From Streptomyces iranensis (GTDB lineage: Bacteria > Actinomycetota > Actinomycetes > Streptomycetales > Streptomycetaceae), in contig NZ_JAGGLR010000035.1 of assembly GCF_017874715.1 (NCBI RefSeq), positions 49,352 to 113,351 of the forward strand: a stretch of DNA of 64,000 bases. The letters are read 5' to 3'. Position 1 is the stretch's first letter; each line of letters begins with the position of its first letter. A program made the translations under genes and the position numbers. The notes beneath the pieces are model-generated. The model was not told the origin of the DNA and did no database searches. It saw only the letters and a program-made list of their open reading frames with translations. Below, one piece after another: positions 7,585 to 16,215 of this stretch.

Positions 7585-9539
7585 GCGGCACTTCGGCGCC
7601 CCGCAGGGGTCCGGCGCCCGCCGCCGGGCCCGCGCGCTTCATGGGCGGGCAGCCCACCGAGCGGTCCATGGACTTCCGCGGCTCCAGCCGCCGGCTGCTG
7701 GCCCGGCTCCGCCCCGAGCGCGGGATCGTCCTGCTGGTGCTCGCGCTGGGCACGGTCAGCACCGGGCTCGCGGTGGTGGGCCCGAAGATCCTCGGTGAGG
7801 CCACCGACCTGATCTTCGCGGGCATCGTCGGACGGCAGCTGCCCGATGGCACCGGCAAGGAGCAGGCCGTCCAGTGGCTGCGCGACAAGGACCAGGGCAC
7901 GGTCGCCGACATGGTCGCCTCGATGGACGTCACCCCGGGCCAGGGGATCGACTTCCACGCGGTCGGCGTCGTGCTGCTGTGGGTCACGGCGTTGTACGTG
8001 GCCGCCTCGCTCCTGGGCCTGGCCCAGGCCCGGGTGGCGACCGTCGTCGTCCAGCGCGCGGTCTTCCGGCTGCGCGAGGACGTGGAGCACAAGCTGGCGC
8101 GGCTGCCGCTGGCGTACTTCGACAAGCAGTCGCGCGGCGAGGTGCTCTCCCGCGCCACCAACGACATCGACAACATCCAGCAGACGCTCCAGCAGACCCT
8201 CAGCCAGATCATGGCCTCGCTGCTGACGATCGTGGGCGTGCTGTCGATGATGTTCTGGATCTCGCCGCTGCTGGCGCTGGTGGCGCTGATCACCGTCCCG
8301 GTCTCGGTGTGGGTGACGACGCGCATCGGCAAGCGCGCCCAGCCGCAGTTTGTCGCCCAGTGGAAGACCACGGGCAAGCTCAACGCCCATATCGAGGAGA
8401 TGTACACGGGCCATGCGCTGGTGAAGGTCTTCGGGCGGGAGAAGGAGTCCGCGCAGGCGTTCCGGGAGCAGAACGACAAGCTCTACGGGGCGGGCTTCCG
8501 GGCCCAGTTCATCTCCGGCCTGATCCAGCCGTCGATGATGTTCATCGGGAACCTCAACTATGTGCTGGTGGCCGTGGTCGGCGGGCTCCGGGTGGCCTCC
8601 GGCGCGCTGTCGATCGGCGATGTCCAGGCGTTCGTCCAGTACTCCCGGCAGTTCAGCCAGCCGCTCACCCAGGTGGCCTCCATGGCCAACATGGTGCAGT
8701 CGGGCGTGGCCTCCGCCGAGCGGGTCTTCGAGCTGCTGGACGCGCCGGAGCAGAGCGCGGAGCCGGTGGACGCGCGGCGGCCGGAGGCGGTGCGCGGGCA
8801 GGTCGCGTTCGAGGAGGTCGCCTTCCGCTACCAGCCGGACACACCGCTCATCGACGGTCTGTCGCTGTCGGTGCGGCCGGGCCAGACCGTGGCCATCGTC
8901 GGGCCGACCGGCGCCGGGAAGACCACGCTGGTCAATCTGCTGATGCGGTTCTACGAGGTCAGCGGCGGGCGGATCACGCTGGACGGGGTGGACATCGCCG
9001 CGATGTCGCGGCAGGAGCTGCGCTCCCATATCGGGATGGTGCTCCAGGACACCTGGCTGTTCGGCGGCACGATCGCCGAGAACATCGCCTACGGGGCGGA
9101 GGGGGCGAGCTCCGAGAGGATCGTGGAGGCGGCGAAGGCCACCTATGTGGACCGCTTCGTACGGATGCTGCCGGACGGCTACGACACGGTGATCGACGAA
9201 GAGGGTTCCAATGTCAGCGCCGGTGAGAAGCAGCTGATCACGATCGCGCGGGCGTTTCTCTCCGAGCCGTCGATCCTGGTGCTGGACGAGGCCACCAGCT
9301 CGGTCGACACCCGTACCGAGGTCCTCATCCAGCGGGCGATGGCCTCGCTGCGCAGCGGCCGTACGAGCTTCGTGATCGCCCACCGGCTGTCGACCATCCG
9401 GGACGCGGACGTGATCCTGGTGATGGAGTCGGGACGGATCGTGGAGCAGGGCTCGCACGACGCGCTGCTCGCGGCGGGCGGTGCGTACGCCCGGCTCTAC
9501 GCGTCCCAGTTCGCCGAGCCGGTGGCGGAAACCGAATAG
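7581..9539 (+). CDS. Heterodimeric ABC exporter, subunit 2
   Basis: A 652-residue half-transporter, partner of the preceding gene, whose start codon overlaps that gene's stop. A hydrophilic N-terminal extension of about 45 residues precedes six membrane helices, then the nucleotide-binding domain with Walker A GPTGAGKTT, Walker B ILVLDEATSSVD with the catalytic Glu, and an altered signature NVSAGEKQL in place of LSGGQ. A changed signature here and an Asp in the partner together leave one full and one degenerate ATP site, as expected for a heterodimer. Location: cytoplasmic membrane. Its expression would depend on translation of subunit 1 through the overlap and therefore indirectly on the TTA codon there. 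Confidence 0.93.
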   Translation: MSGTSAPRRGPAPAAGPARFMGGQPTERSMDFRGSSRRLLARLRPERGIVLLVLALGTVSTGLAVVGPKILGEATDLIFAGIVGRQLPDGTGKEQAVQWLRDKDQGTVADMVASMDVTPGQGIDFHAVGVVLLWVTALYVAASLLGLAQARVATVVVQRAVFRLREDVEHKLARLPLAYFDKQSRGEVLSRATNDIDNIQQTLQQTLSQIMASLLTIVGVLSMMFWISPLLALVALITVPVSVWVTTRIGKRAQPQFVAQWKTTGKLNAHIEEMYTGHALVKVFGREKESAQAFREQNDKLYGAGFRAQFISGLIQPSMMFIGNLNYVLVAVVGGLRVASGALSIGDVQAFVQYSRQFSQPLTQVASMANMVQSGVASAERVFELLDAPEQSAEPVDARRPEAVRGQVAFEEVAFRYQPDTPLIDGLSLSVRPGQTVAIVGPTGAGKTTLVNLLMRFYEVSGGRITLDGVDIAAMSRQELRSHIGMVLQDTWLFGGTIAENIAYGAEGASSERIVEAAKATYVDRFVRMLPDGYDTVIDEEGSNVSAGEKQLITIARAFLSEPSILVLDEATSSVDTRTEVLIQRAMASLRSGRTSFVIAHRLSTIRDADVILVMESGRIVEQGSHDALLAAGGAYARLYASQFAEPVAETE

Positions 9540-9559
9540 CCGACCGCTCGGGGACGGGC

Positions 9560-10459
9560 TCAGGCGTGGGCCGCGGCCCAGTCGGCGATGCGGGTCAGCA
9601 GGTCGGGGGAGGCGGCGGTCTCGGCGTGGCCGTAGCCCGGCTCGATCCACAGCTCCGAAGTGGACGGGTCCGCCGCCGACGCCAGCATCCGCGGATGGTC
9701 CAGCGGGAAGTACGGGTCCCGGTCGCCGTGCACGATCAGCAGGGGCGTCGGCACGATCAGTGGCGCCGCGGCCACCGGGGACAGCGGATCGACGGCCCAG
9801 CCGCGGGGGTCGATCCGGGTGCGCAGCCCGTAGCGGGAGACCAGCCGTCCCGTCGGCCGGGTGATCGCCCAGTGGAGCCGCCGCATGGGCGCGGTGCCGC
9901 GGTAGTACCAGCGGGCGGGTGAACTCACGGCGACGACGGCATCGGGCGCGGCGCCGTCGGCCGACCCGGCGGACGCGTCGGTCACCTCCCGGGGGGTCCC
10001 GAGTACGTCCCCGGGGGTCGTGCGCACGCCGTCCGTGCGCCCCGCCGAGCGCCCCGTGCGCTCCCCCTGGTGTACGTCTTGCAACGGCTGGATTTCATCG
10101 GCCTTCCGGTACAGCGCCGCCTGCCGGATCACCACCGAGCCACCCATCGAGAAGCCGACCGTGGCCACCCGCCGATGTCCGAGCCGGCGCGCCCAGCGCA
10201 CCGCGGCGGCCAGGTCCAGCACCTCGCGATCGCCGACCGTGGACCGTCCTCCGGACCGCCCATGGCCCCGGAACGAGAACGTGATCACGGCCGTACGCTG
10301 GTGAAACGCCGATGCCACCCGCCGCAGCGCGGGACGCTCCAAGGCGCCGGAGAAGCCGTGTCCGACCACCAGCGCGAGGTGGTCGGAGGGTTCGGCGCCG
10401 ACCCCGGGGGAAGGTTCGTAGCGCGCCTCGATCGAGACCCCGTCATCGGTCAGCAGCAT
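9560..10459 (-). CDS. Alpha/beta hydrolase
   Basis: A 299-residue cytoplasmic hydrolase of unknown substrate. The nucleophile elbow is GFSMGGS (Ser at about 126 when counted from the chosen start), the acid is likely the Asp in HGDRDPYF, and the His lies in GYGHAE near the C-terminus. A Ser/Gly/Thr/Asp-rich stretch of about 50 residues after the nucleophile helix (from QPLQDVHQGERTGR on) looks like a lineage-specific insertion. The frame is open further upstream, but the ATG at 10459 is preceded by a GGGGGAG sequence and starts MLLTDDGVSIEA, a normal N-terminal strand. It is convergent to the ABC exporter operon and divergent from the glnRII-like gene. Confidence 0.85.
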   Translation of the reverse strand: MLLTDDGVSIEARYEPSPGVGAEPSDHLALVVGHGFSGALERPALRRVASAFHQRTAVITFSFRGHGRSGGRSTVGDREVLDLAAAVRWARRLGHRRVATVGFSMGGSVVIRQAALYRKADEIQPLQDVHQGERTGRSAGRTDGVRTTPGDVLGTPREVTDASAGSADGAAPDAVVAVSSPARWYYRGTAPMRRLHWAITRPTGRLVSRYGLRTRIDPRGWAVDPLSPVAAAPLIVPTPLLIVHGDRDPYFPLDHPRMLASAADPSTSELWIEPGYGHAETAASPDLLTRIADWAAAHA

Positions 10460-10785
10460 GGCCCGTTGCTCCCCCGCGGTGACCGTGGAAGGACAACGGG
10501 GAGCAGATTGAGCCCCTCCGGCGCATGTCATGTGGGTTATTCTGTCGTGAAGAGGATCCGGGCAACGTTGCCCCCGGGTCCTTTTGTGCTTTCAGGGCGG
10601 GGTGCGCGTTTGAGCGCACCGTCGCTCCAAGGGCGCGGAGCGTGACTGTACGAAGTAGTAGCCGCAGACTCCCCCGGGCACGGCCTGGGAGGTGCCCCTC
10701 TCGCAAGGGACCGAGGAGGAACCGACGTAATGGGCGAGCGAAGCGTGCACAACCTCGAGAAGACGGCCGGGGCAGGTGATGGACG
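10460..10785. promoter_or_regulatory. Intergenic region with terminator-like hairpin before the glnRII-like gene
   Basis: This 326-base gap holds no convincing gene. On the plus strand a hairpin (stem 10553-10562 with 10573-10582, one G-T pair, 10-nt loop) is followed by TTTT, which is the form of an intrinsic terminator. Since no plus-strand gene lies upstream, it would act within the 5' leader of the glnRII-like transcript or end a short RNA. A TATTCT at 10538-10543 could be a -10 element. An ATG-initiated frame through the region is Arg-rich and unlikely to be real. Confidence 0.4.
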
Positions 10786-11652
10786 ATGAGTTCCCTCCTG
10801 CTGCTGACCAACGCACTCCAGCCCTCGACGGAGGTGCTCCCCGCCCTCGGCCTGCTGCTGCACAGCGTGCGGGTGGCCCCCGCCGAAGGCCCCGCCCTGG
10901 TGGACACCCCGGGCGCCGATGTCATCCTGATCGACGGCCGTCGCGATCTGCCGCAGGTGCGCAGCCTGTGTCAGCTGCTGCGGTCCACCGGCCCTGGCTG
11001 TCCGCTGATCCTGGTGGTGACCGAGGGCGGGCTCGCCGCCGTCACCGCCGACTGGGGCATCGACGACGTCCTGCTGGACACCGCGGGCCCGGCGGAGGTC
11101 GAGGCCCGGCTGCGGCTGGCCACGGGCCGTCAGCAGATCACCACCGACGACAGCCCGATGGAGATCCGCAACGGCGATCTGTCGGTCGACGAGGCCACCT
11201 ACAGCGCCAAGCTCAAGGGGCGTGTGCTCGATCTCACATTCAAGGAGTTCGAGCTGCTGAAGTACCTGGCCCAGCACCCCGGCCGGGTCTTCACCCGGGC
11301 GCAGCTGCTCCAGGAGGTCTGGGGGTACGACTACTTCGGCGGCACCCGCACCGTGGACGTCCACGTCCGGCGGCTGCGCGCCAAACTGGGCCCGGAGCAC
11401 GAGTCCCTGATCGGCACGGTGCGGAACGTGGGCTACCGCTTCGTCGCGCCGGAGAAGGTCGAGCGCGCCGCGGAGGAGGCCCGAGCCAAGGCGGCGGCGC
11501 GGGACGCCGGAGCGGGCGGCGCGGCGCGGGGCGGGCACCCCGACGGCGCGGCCGGCTCCACGGGCTCCACGGGCTCCACGGGCTCCACGGGCTCCACGGG
11601 CTCCACGGGCTCCGTGGCGAGGACCGCTGCCGCACGACCGGCCAACAGCTAG
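10786..11652 (+). CDS. glnRII: GlnRII-like OmpR-family transcriptional regulator
   Basis: A 288-residue orphan response-regulator-like protein. The N-terminal receiver-like domain starts MSSLLLLTNALQPSTEVLPA and lacks a clear acidic phospho-acceptor pocket, as in GlnR proteins. The C-terminal winged-helix domain (about 130-225) contains LTFKEFELLKYLAQHP and TVDVHVRRLRAKLGPEHESL. GlnR-type regulators control ammonium assimilation genes such as glnA, glnII and amtB. The match to GlnRII rather than GlnR rests on remembered sequence and on the LacI, HtrA and two-component neighbours. The tail after residue 225 is Ala/Arg-rich and ends in a run of Gly-Ser-Thr triplets encoded by GGCTCCACG repeats, which is strain-variable by nature. 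Confidence 0.85.
   Translation: MSSLLLLTNALQPSTEVLPALGLLLHSVRVAPAEGPALVDTPGADVILIDGRRDLPQVRSLCQLLRSTGPGCPLILVVTEGGLAAVTADWGIDDVLLDTAGPAEVEARLRLATGRQQITTDDSPMEIRNGDLSVDEATYSAKLKGRVLDLTFKEFELLKYLAQHPGRVFTRAQLLQEVWGYDYFGGTRTVDVHVRRLRAKLGPEHESLIGTVRNVGYRFVAPEKVERAAEEARAKAAARDAGAGGAARGGHPDGAAGSTGSTGSTGSTGSTGSTGSVARTAAARPANS
11562..11614 (+). repeat. 9-bp tandem repeat (GGCTCCACG) in the glnRII-like gene
   Basis: About six consecutive copies of GGCTCCACG encode repeated Gly-Ser-Thr at the C-terminus of the GlnRII-like protein. The unit is three codons long, so copy-number change would keep the frame. Confidence 0.85.
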
Positions 11653-11675
11653 CTGGACCCGCGTAGACTTCGCGC

Positions 11676-12698
11676 GTGGCCAAGGTGACGCGGGATGATG
11701 TGGCAAGGCTTGCGGGAACGTCGACCGCGGTCGTCAGTTACGTCATCAATAACGGACCCCGGCCGGTCGCCCCGGCCACGCGCGAGCGGGTGCTCGCCGC
11801 GATCAAGGAGCTCGGCTACCGGCCGGACCGGGTCGCGCAGGCGATGGCGAGCCGCCGGACCGATCTCATAGGGCTGATCGTTCCGGACGCCCGGCAGCCG
11901 TTCTTCGCGGAGATGGCGCACGCCGTCGAGCAGGCGGCCGCCGAGCGCGGAAAGATGGTGCTGGTCGGCAACTCGGACTACCTGGACGAGCGCGAGGTGC
12001 ACTATCTGCGCGCCTTCCTGGGGATGCGGGTGTCCGGGCTGATCCTCATCAGCCAGGGCCCGAGCGAGAACGCGGCGGCCGAGATCGAGGCGTGGGACGC
12101 CCGGGTGGTGCTGCTGCACGAGCGGCCCGAGGCGATCGACGACGTGGCGGTGGTGCTGGACGACGTCGGAGGCGCGCAGCTCGCGGTGCGGCATCTGCTG
12201 GAGCACGGCCATGACTATGTGGCCTGCCTCGGCGGCACCGAGATAACCCCGACCGTCGGCGACCCGGTCACCGACCATGTGGAGGGCTGGCGCCGCGCGA
12301 TGCACGAGGCCGGGCGGCCGACCGACGGGCGGCTCTTCCAGGCCCCTTACAACCGGTACGACGCCTATAAGGTCGCCCTCGATCTGCTCGCCGGTCCCGA
12401 CCGGCCCCCGGCCATCTTCTGCGCCACCGACGACCAGGCGTTCGGGGTGCTGCGGGCGGCGCGTGAGCTGCGGATCGATGTCCCCGGGGAACTGGCGGTG
12501 GCCGGTTTCGACGACGTGAAGGAAGCCCACCTCACCGACCCTCCGCTGACCACGGTCGGCTCCGACCGCCCCGCGATGGCGCGCGCCGCGGTCGACCTCG
12601 TCCTGGACGACGGCGTCCGCGTCTCCGGCTCCCGCCGCGAACGCGTCAAGCAGTTCCCCTCGGCCCTGGTGGTCCGCCACTCCTGCGGTTGCGCATAG
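11676..12698 (+). CDS. LacI-family transcriptional regulator
   Basis: A 340-residue repressor with an N-terminal helix-turn-helix (TRDDVARLAGTSTAVVSYVI, about 5-24) and hinge, followed by a periplasmic-binding-protein-like ligand domain (LIGLIVPDARQPFFAEMAHA onward). Start is GTG at 11676, 23 bases after the GlnRII-like stop. The LacI family usually senses sugars or nucleosides; no transporter or catabolic gene lies beside it, so ligand and targets are unknown. This gene directly downstream of glnRII is a conserved arrangement in Streptomyces as I recall it. It ends convergently to the SDR gene, with a small hairpin AGCGC-TTC-GCGCT at 12698-12710 between them. Confidence 0.9.
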   Translation: MAKVTRDDVARLAGTSTAVVSYVINNGPRPVAPATRERVLAAIKELGYRPDRVAQAMASRRTDLIGLIVPDARQPFFAEMAHAVEQAAAERGKMVLVGNSDYLDEREVHYLRAFLGMRVSGLILISQGPSENAAAEIEAWDARVVLLHERPEAIDDVAVVLDDVGGAQLAVRHLLEHGHDYVACLGGTEITPTVGDPVTDHVEGWRRAMHEAGRPTDGRLFQAPYNRYDAYKVALDLLAGPDRPPAIFCATDDQAFGVLRAARELRIDVPGELAVAGFDDVKEAHLTDPPLTTVGSDRPAMARAAVDLVLDDGVRVSGSRRERVKQFPSALVVRHSCGCA

Positions 12699-12717
12699 CG
12701 CTTCGCGCTTCTGCCCG

Positions 12718-13431
12718 TCAGGGGCGGGCGTGAACGCCGATGCCGCCGGAGACGGTGAGGTTGTCGCCGGTGATGTAGCCCGCGGCGTCCGAGGCGAGGA
12801 AGGCCACGGCTTCGGCGATGTCGGCGGGAGCGCCGACGCGGCCGAGCGGGACGTCCCGGGCCCAGGAGTCGATCATTTCCCGGGAGACGCCCAACTTGCT
12901 GTAGGCGGGGGTGTCGATCATTCCCGGGCTGACGGCGTTGACGCGGATGCGGCGGGGGGCGAGTTCGAGCGCGAGGGACCGCATGAGGGGCAGCAGGGCG
13001 CCCTTGGCGGCTGTCATGGCGGCTCCGAGCCCTTCGCCGGCGCCCACGGTGAACACGACCGAGGCGCCCTCGTTGAGGAGCGGGAGCGCCTTTTGCAGGG
13101 TGAAGAAGTTGCCCTTGACGTTGATGTCGAACAGGGCGTCGAAGGCGTCTTCGTCGGTTGACTCGAGCGGGCCGGGACGGGAGCTGCCCGCGTTGAGGAA
13201 GAGCAGGTCGAGGGAGCCGAATCGGCGGCGTGCCCGGTCCATCGCATGGTCGATGTCCGGCAGGGACCGTGCGTCGGCCCGGACGACCATGACGTCTTCG
13301 GGAAGTCCGGCGTTGGCGACATTGCCGACACCGGTCACCATGACGCGGTAGCCGCGGGAGTGGAGCAGTTCGGCGGTCGCCTTACCGATGCCGCTGGTGC
13401 CACCGGTGATCAGAGCTGCGGGTGCGGACAT
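12718..13431 (-). CDS. Short-chain dehydrogenase/reductase lacking the catalytic Tyr
   Basis: A 237-residue classical-length SDR. The Rossmann cofactor loop TGGTSGIG lies at about 8-15 and the NAG motif in LLFLNAGSSRPG. The YxxxK active-site motif reads MTAAK (in GLGAAMTAAKGALLPLM), so the catalytic Tyr is replaced by Met, and the catalytic Ser position reads VVFTVGAGEG. The protein may therefore be a binding or regulatory SDR, or use other residues. The C-terminus DNLTVSGGIGVH is normal. The ATG at 13431 has AAAGGAA seven bases upstream. It is divergent from a TetR regulator, which probably controls it through the repeats in the shared gap. Confidence 0.85.
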   Translation of the reverse strand: MSAPAALITGGTSGIGKATAELLHSRGYRVMVTGVGNVANAGLPEDVMVVRADARSLPDIDHAMDRARRRFGSLDLLFLNAGSSRPGPLESTDEDAFDALFDINVKGNFFTLQKALPLLNEGASVVFTVGAGEGLGAAMTAAKGALLPLMRSLALELAPRRIRVNAVSPGMIDTPAYSKLGVSREMIDSWARDVPLGRVGAPADIAEAVAFLASDAAGYITGDNLTVSGGIGVHARP

Positions 13432-13485
13432 GATGCGTTCCTTTGCGTGTCGCTGGGAGACATTCATTGGCAGCGTACGTCAACT

Positions 13486-13526
13486 TGGCAGAGACTGTCA
13501 GAAGTAGTGTGAGTGTCAGCCTGGCA
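13486..13526. promoter_or_regulatory. Candidate TetR operators between SDR and TetR genes
   Basis: Two related dyads lie in the divergent gap: TGGCAGAGACTGTCA (13486-13500) and TGTCAGCCTGGCA (13514-13526). Both are built from TGGCAG/CTGTCA-type half sites. They are plausible binding sites for the TetR protein encoded at 13548. Confidence 0.4.
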
Positions 13527-13547
13527 GCGCTGAGCTAATCTGGTGGC

Positions 13548-14156
13548 ATGAAGCAGGAAGGCAGGACGGCGCCGGGCGCACCGGCCACGCTGTGGGACCG
13601 GACCCGGCAGCTGGCCTCCCAGGAGATCCTCGAGACGGCTCTGCGCCTGTTCACCGAGCAGGGGTACGACGAGACGACCATCGCCCAGATCGCCCGGGAG
13701 GCCGGTGTCTCCCAGCGCACCCTCTTCCGCTACTTCGGCACCAAGGAAGACCTTCTCGGCGGCGACCAGGGCCGGTTCGGGCAAGTCCTGACGGACACGA
13801 TCGGCGAACAGCCCGCCGAAGCCGGTGTCTGGGAGGCCCTGCGCGCGGGGGTCGCCGCCGTACTGGCCCTGCACGACAGCCGCGAACAGGCCCTTGAGCG
13901 GTTCCGACTCCTGCACAACACCGCCTCGCTGCGCGCCGGTTGGCTCGAAAAGCGGCTGCGGTTCCAGGAGGACCTGCTGCCGCTCGTCGAGGCGCGCATG
14001 GGCGCCGCTGTCGGCAGTGCGGATCCGAGGGCCCGCGCGGTGGTCGCGACGGCGTTCGCGTGCCTGGACGCCGCATCGATGGCGTGGGTCGACAACGACG
14101 GTAAGGGCGACATCTTGGACCTGTACGACGAGTGTCTGGCCGCGGTGCGCGGCTGA
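13548..14156 (+). CDS. TetR-family transcriptional regulator
   Basis: A 202-residue regulator with the N-terminal HTH QILETALRLFTEQGYDETTI...AREAGVSQRTLFRYFGTKED (about 20-65) and a C-terminal ligand/dimer domain. Start is the ATG at 13548. It lies head-to-head with the SDR gene, the usual layout for local repression, and two dyads occur between them. Ligand unknown. Confidence 0.9.
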   Translation: MKQEGRTAPGAPATLWDRTRQLASQEILETALRLFTEQGYDETTIAQIAREAGVSQRTLFRYFGTKEDLLGGDQGRFGQVLTDTIGEQPAEAGVWEALRAGVAAVLALHDSREQALERFRLLHNTASLRAGWLEKRLRFQEDLLPLVEARMGAAVGSADPRARAVVATAFACLDAASMAWVDNDGKGDILDLYDECLAAVRG

Positions 14157-14253
14157 CCCGCGGCGACACCCTTATGTCGGGCATACCGACTTCTGGTGGG
14201 GTTCTCAGCGGGCACTCACGGGACTCTCATACTCCGGCCGCACAGTCATAGAC

Positions 14254-15387
14254 ATGACGGACAGCACACGCCGCAGCGGCGCAGACGAGCCCTATCCCTA
14301 CGCGTACGGCGGCGGTGCGGGGTATCCCGATCCGCCCGGGTATCAGCCCCAGCAGCCGGTCACCACGCCGTCCGGGGTCACCGTTTGGCCGGGTGACGGC
14401 AGTGGCAGTGGCAGTGGCGGGAGCGGGAGCGGCGCGGGGGAGGACGGCGGCGCGTTCGCGAGTGAGGGGGCGCACGGGGGCGGGGGGCGGCGCAGGGCGC
14501 GGGCCTCGCGGCCGGTCGCGCTGATCGCGGCCGTGGCGGCGGTCTCGGCGCTCGTGGGCGGCGGCGCGGCCGCGCTGGTCACCCACGCCACCCAGAAGGC
14601 CGACACCACGATCTCCACTCCCGTGGTCAACGCCAAGTCCAGCAGCAACAGCGGGGTTTCGGCCGTCGCGGCGGCCGTCAGCCCCAGCATCGTGGAGGTC
14701 AGCGCCAGCGGCACCAGCGGCCAGTCCACCGGCTCCGGCGTGGTCATCACCAGCGGCGGCGAGATCATCACCAACAACCACGTGGTCTCCAGCGCCGACG
14801 CGATCAAGGTGACCTTCAGCGACGGAAGCAAGAAGACCGCGACAGTCGTCGGCACCGACAGCAAGAAGGACCTCGCCCTGATCAAGGTGGCGGGCGCGAG
14901 CGGGCTGAAGGCCGCGTCCCTCGGCGACTCCAGCAAGGTCACGGTGGGCGACCAGGTCGTGGCCATCGGCTCGCCGGAGGGCCTTACCGGCACCGTCACC
15001 AGCGGCATCGTCTCCGCGCTCGACCGTGACGTCACCGTCTCCACGGACCAGGGCCAGGGCCAGGGCCAGGACGGTCAGGGGCCGGGCGGCGGCGGGCAGT
15101 GGCCGTTCGAGTTCGGCGGCGGCCGGTACAACGGCGACGTCGGCTCCTCGACCACCACCTACAAGGCCATCCAGACCGACGCCTCGCTCAACCCCGGCAA
15201 CTCCGGCGGCGCGCTGATCAACATGAGTGGCCAGGTCATCGGCATCAACTCCGCGATGTACTCCGCGGCCTCGGGCCAGAACTCCAGCAGCGCGGGCAGC
15301 GTCGGCCTCGGCTTCTCGATCCCGGTCAACACCGTCAAGTCCGATCTCGCCTCCCTGCGCTCGGGCGGAAGCGACAGCAACACCTGA
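14254..15387 (+). CDS. Membrane-anchored HtrA/DegP-like trypsin-like serine protease
   Basis: A 377-residue protein. A disordered cytoplasmic N-terminus (Pro, Gly, Ser, Tyr-rich, about 1-84) leads to one membrane helix (about 87-108, PVALIAAVAAVSALVGGGAA) and then an extracytoplasmic protease domain. The catalytic triad is His176 (TNNHVVSS), Asp206 (KKDLALIKV) and Ser317 (NPGNSGGALI). A Gln/Gly-rich loop of about 25 residues, encoded by CAGGGC repeats near 15050, interrupts the domain. There is no PDZ domain: the protein stops shortly after the protease fold. The start is the ATG at 14254; the longer open frame upstream belongs to another gene's shadow. A response regulator/kinase pair follows, and co-regulation with envelope quality control is likely. 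Confidence 0.9.
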   Translation: MTDSTRRSGADEPYPYAYGGGAGYPDPPGYQPQQPVTTPSGVTVWPGDGSGSGSGGSGSGAGEDGGAFASEGAHGGGGRRRARASRPVALIAAVAAVSALVGGGAAALVTHATQKADTTISTPVVNAKSSSNSGVSAVAAAVSPSIVEVSASGTSGQSTGSGVVITSGGEIITNNHVVSSADAIKVTFSDGSKKTATVVGTDSKKDLALIKVAGASGLKAASLGDSSKVTVGDQVVAIGSPEGLTGTVTSGIVSALDRDVTVSTDQGQGQGQDGQGPGGGGQWPFEFGGGRYNGDVGSSTTTYKAIQTDASLNPGNSGGALINMSGQVIGINSAMYSAASGQNSSSAGSVGLGFSIPVNTVKSDLASLRSGGSDSNT

Positions 15388-15474
15388 TGGACGTGCGAGG
15401 CTGGCAGCAGCGCCGCACAGCCCGCCGCGGCCACGTCCCCGCCCCACCGTCACCCGCTTTGAGGAAACCGACCC

Positions 15475-16215
15475 ATGAGCCCCGCCGACCACGGCGATCA
15501 GCCGGCCCGCATCCTGATCGTCGACGATGAGCCGGCCGTCCGGGAAGCCCTTCAGCGCAGCCTCGTCTTCGAGGGCTACGCGACCGAGACCGCCGTGGAC
15601 GGACTGGACGCGCTGGGCAAGGTCGGCTCCTACGACCCCGAGCTGATCGTGCTCGATGTGCTGATGCCCCGGATGGACGGGCTGACCGCCGCGCGGCGGC
15701 TGCGCGCCACCGGGGTGACGCTGCCGATCCTGATGCTCACCGCACGGGACACGGTCGGCGACCGGGTCACCGGACTCGACGCGGGCGCCGACGACTACCT
15801 CGTCAAACCCTTCGAGCTGGACGAACTGCTGGCCCGCATCCGCGCCCTGCTCCGCCGCAGCTCCTACGCCGCCCAGCAGGGCACGGCGCTGCCCGAGGGG
15901 GACGTGCTGGCCTTCGGCGATCTGCGGATGGACCTGACGACCCGCGAGGTCGCCCGGGGCGCGCGCCGCGTCGAGCTGACCCGGACCGAGTTCACCCTGC
16001 TGGAGATGTTCCTGGCGCATCCGCGCCAGGTGCTCACTCGAGAGCAGATCCTGAAGGCGGTGTGGGGCTTCGACTTCGAGCCGTCGTCCAACTCGCTGGA
16101 CGTGTACGTGATGTATCTGCGCCGTAAGACCGAGGCGGGCGGCGAGCCGCGGCTCGTGCACACCGTACGCGGGGTGGGGTACGTCCTGCGGCCCGCGGAG
16201 GGCGAGCCCTCGTGA
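15475..16215 (+). CDS. OmpR-family response regulator
   Basis: A 246-residue regulator: receiver domain (about 12-125) with acidic pair DD near VDDEPAV, phospho-acceptor Asp61 in IVLDVLMPRMDG and Lys in LVKPFELDELLARI, then a winged-helix DNA-binding domain (about 145-240; LTRTEFTLLEMFLAHPRQVL). The stop overlaps the start of the kinase gene by four bases (16212-16215), so the two are one operon and a cognate pair. It follows the HtrA-like protease by 87 bases. Confidence 0.93.
   Translation: MSPADHGDQPARILIVDDEPAVREALQRSLVFEGYATETAVDGLDALGKVGSYDPELIVLDVLMPRMDGLTAARRLRATGVTLPILMLTARDTVGDRVTGLDAGADDYLVKPFELDELLARIRALLRRSSYAAQQGTALPEGDVLAFGDLRMDLTTREVARGARRVELTRTEFTLLEMFLAHPRQVLTREQILKAVWGFDFEPSSNSLDVYVMYLRRKTEAGGEPRLVHTVRGVGYVLRPAEGEPS

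Noticed and set aside
5905..9650. Long minus-strand frames opposite the ABC exporter genes (534 and 704 residues)
   Set aside because: Rich in His, Gln, Asp and Arg with no domain; they mirror the coding frames of genuine ABC transporters.
10525..10779. 84-residue Cys/Arg-rich frame upstream of the glnRII-like gene
   Set aside because: It runs across the terminator-like hairpin, is dominated by Arg and Pro, and lacks a ribosome site.
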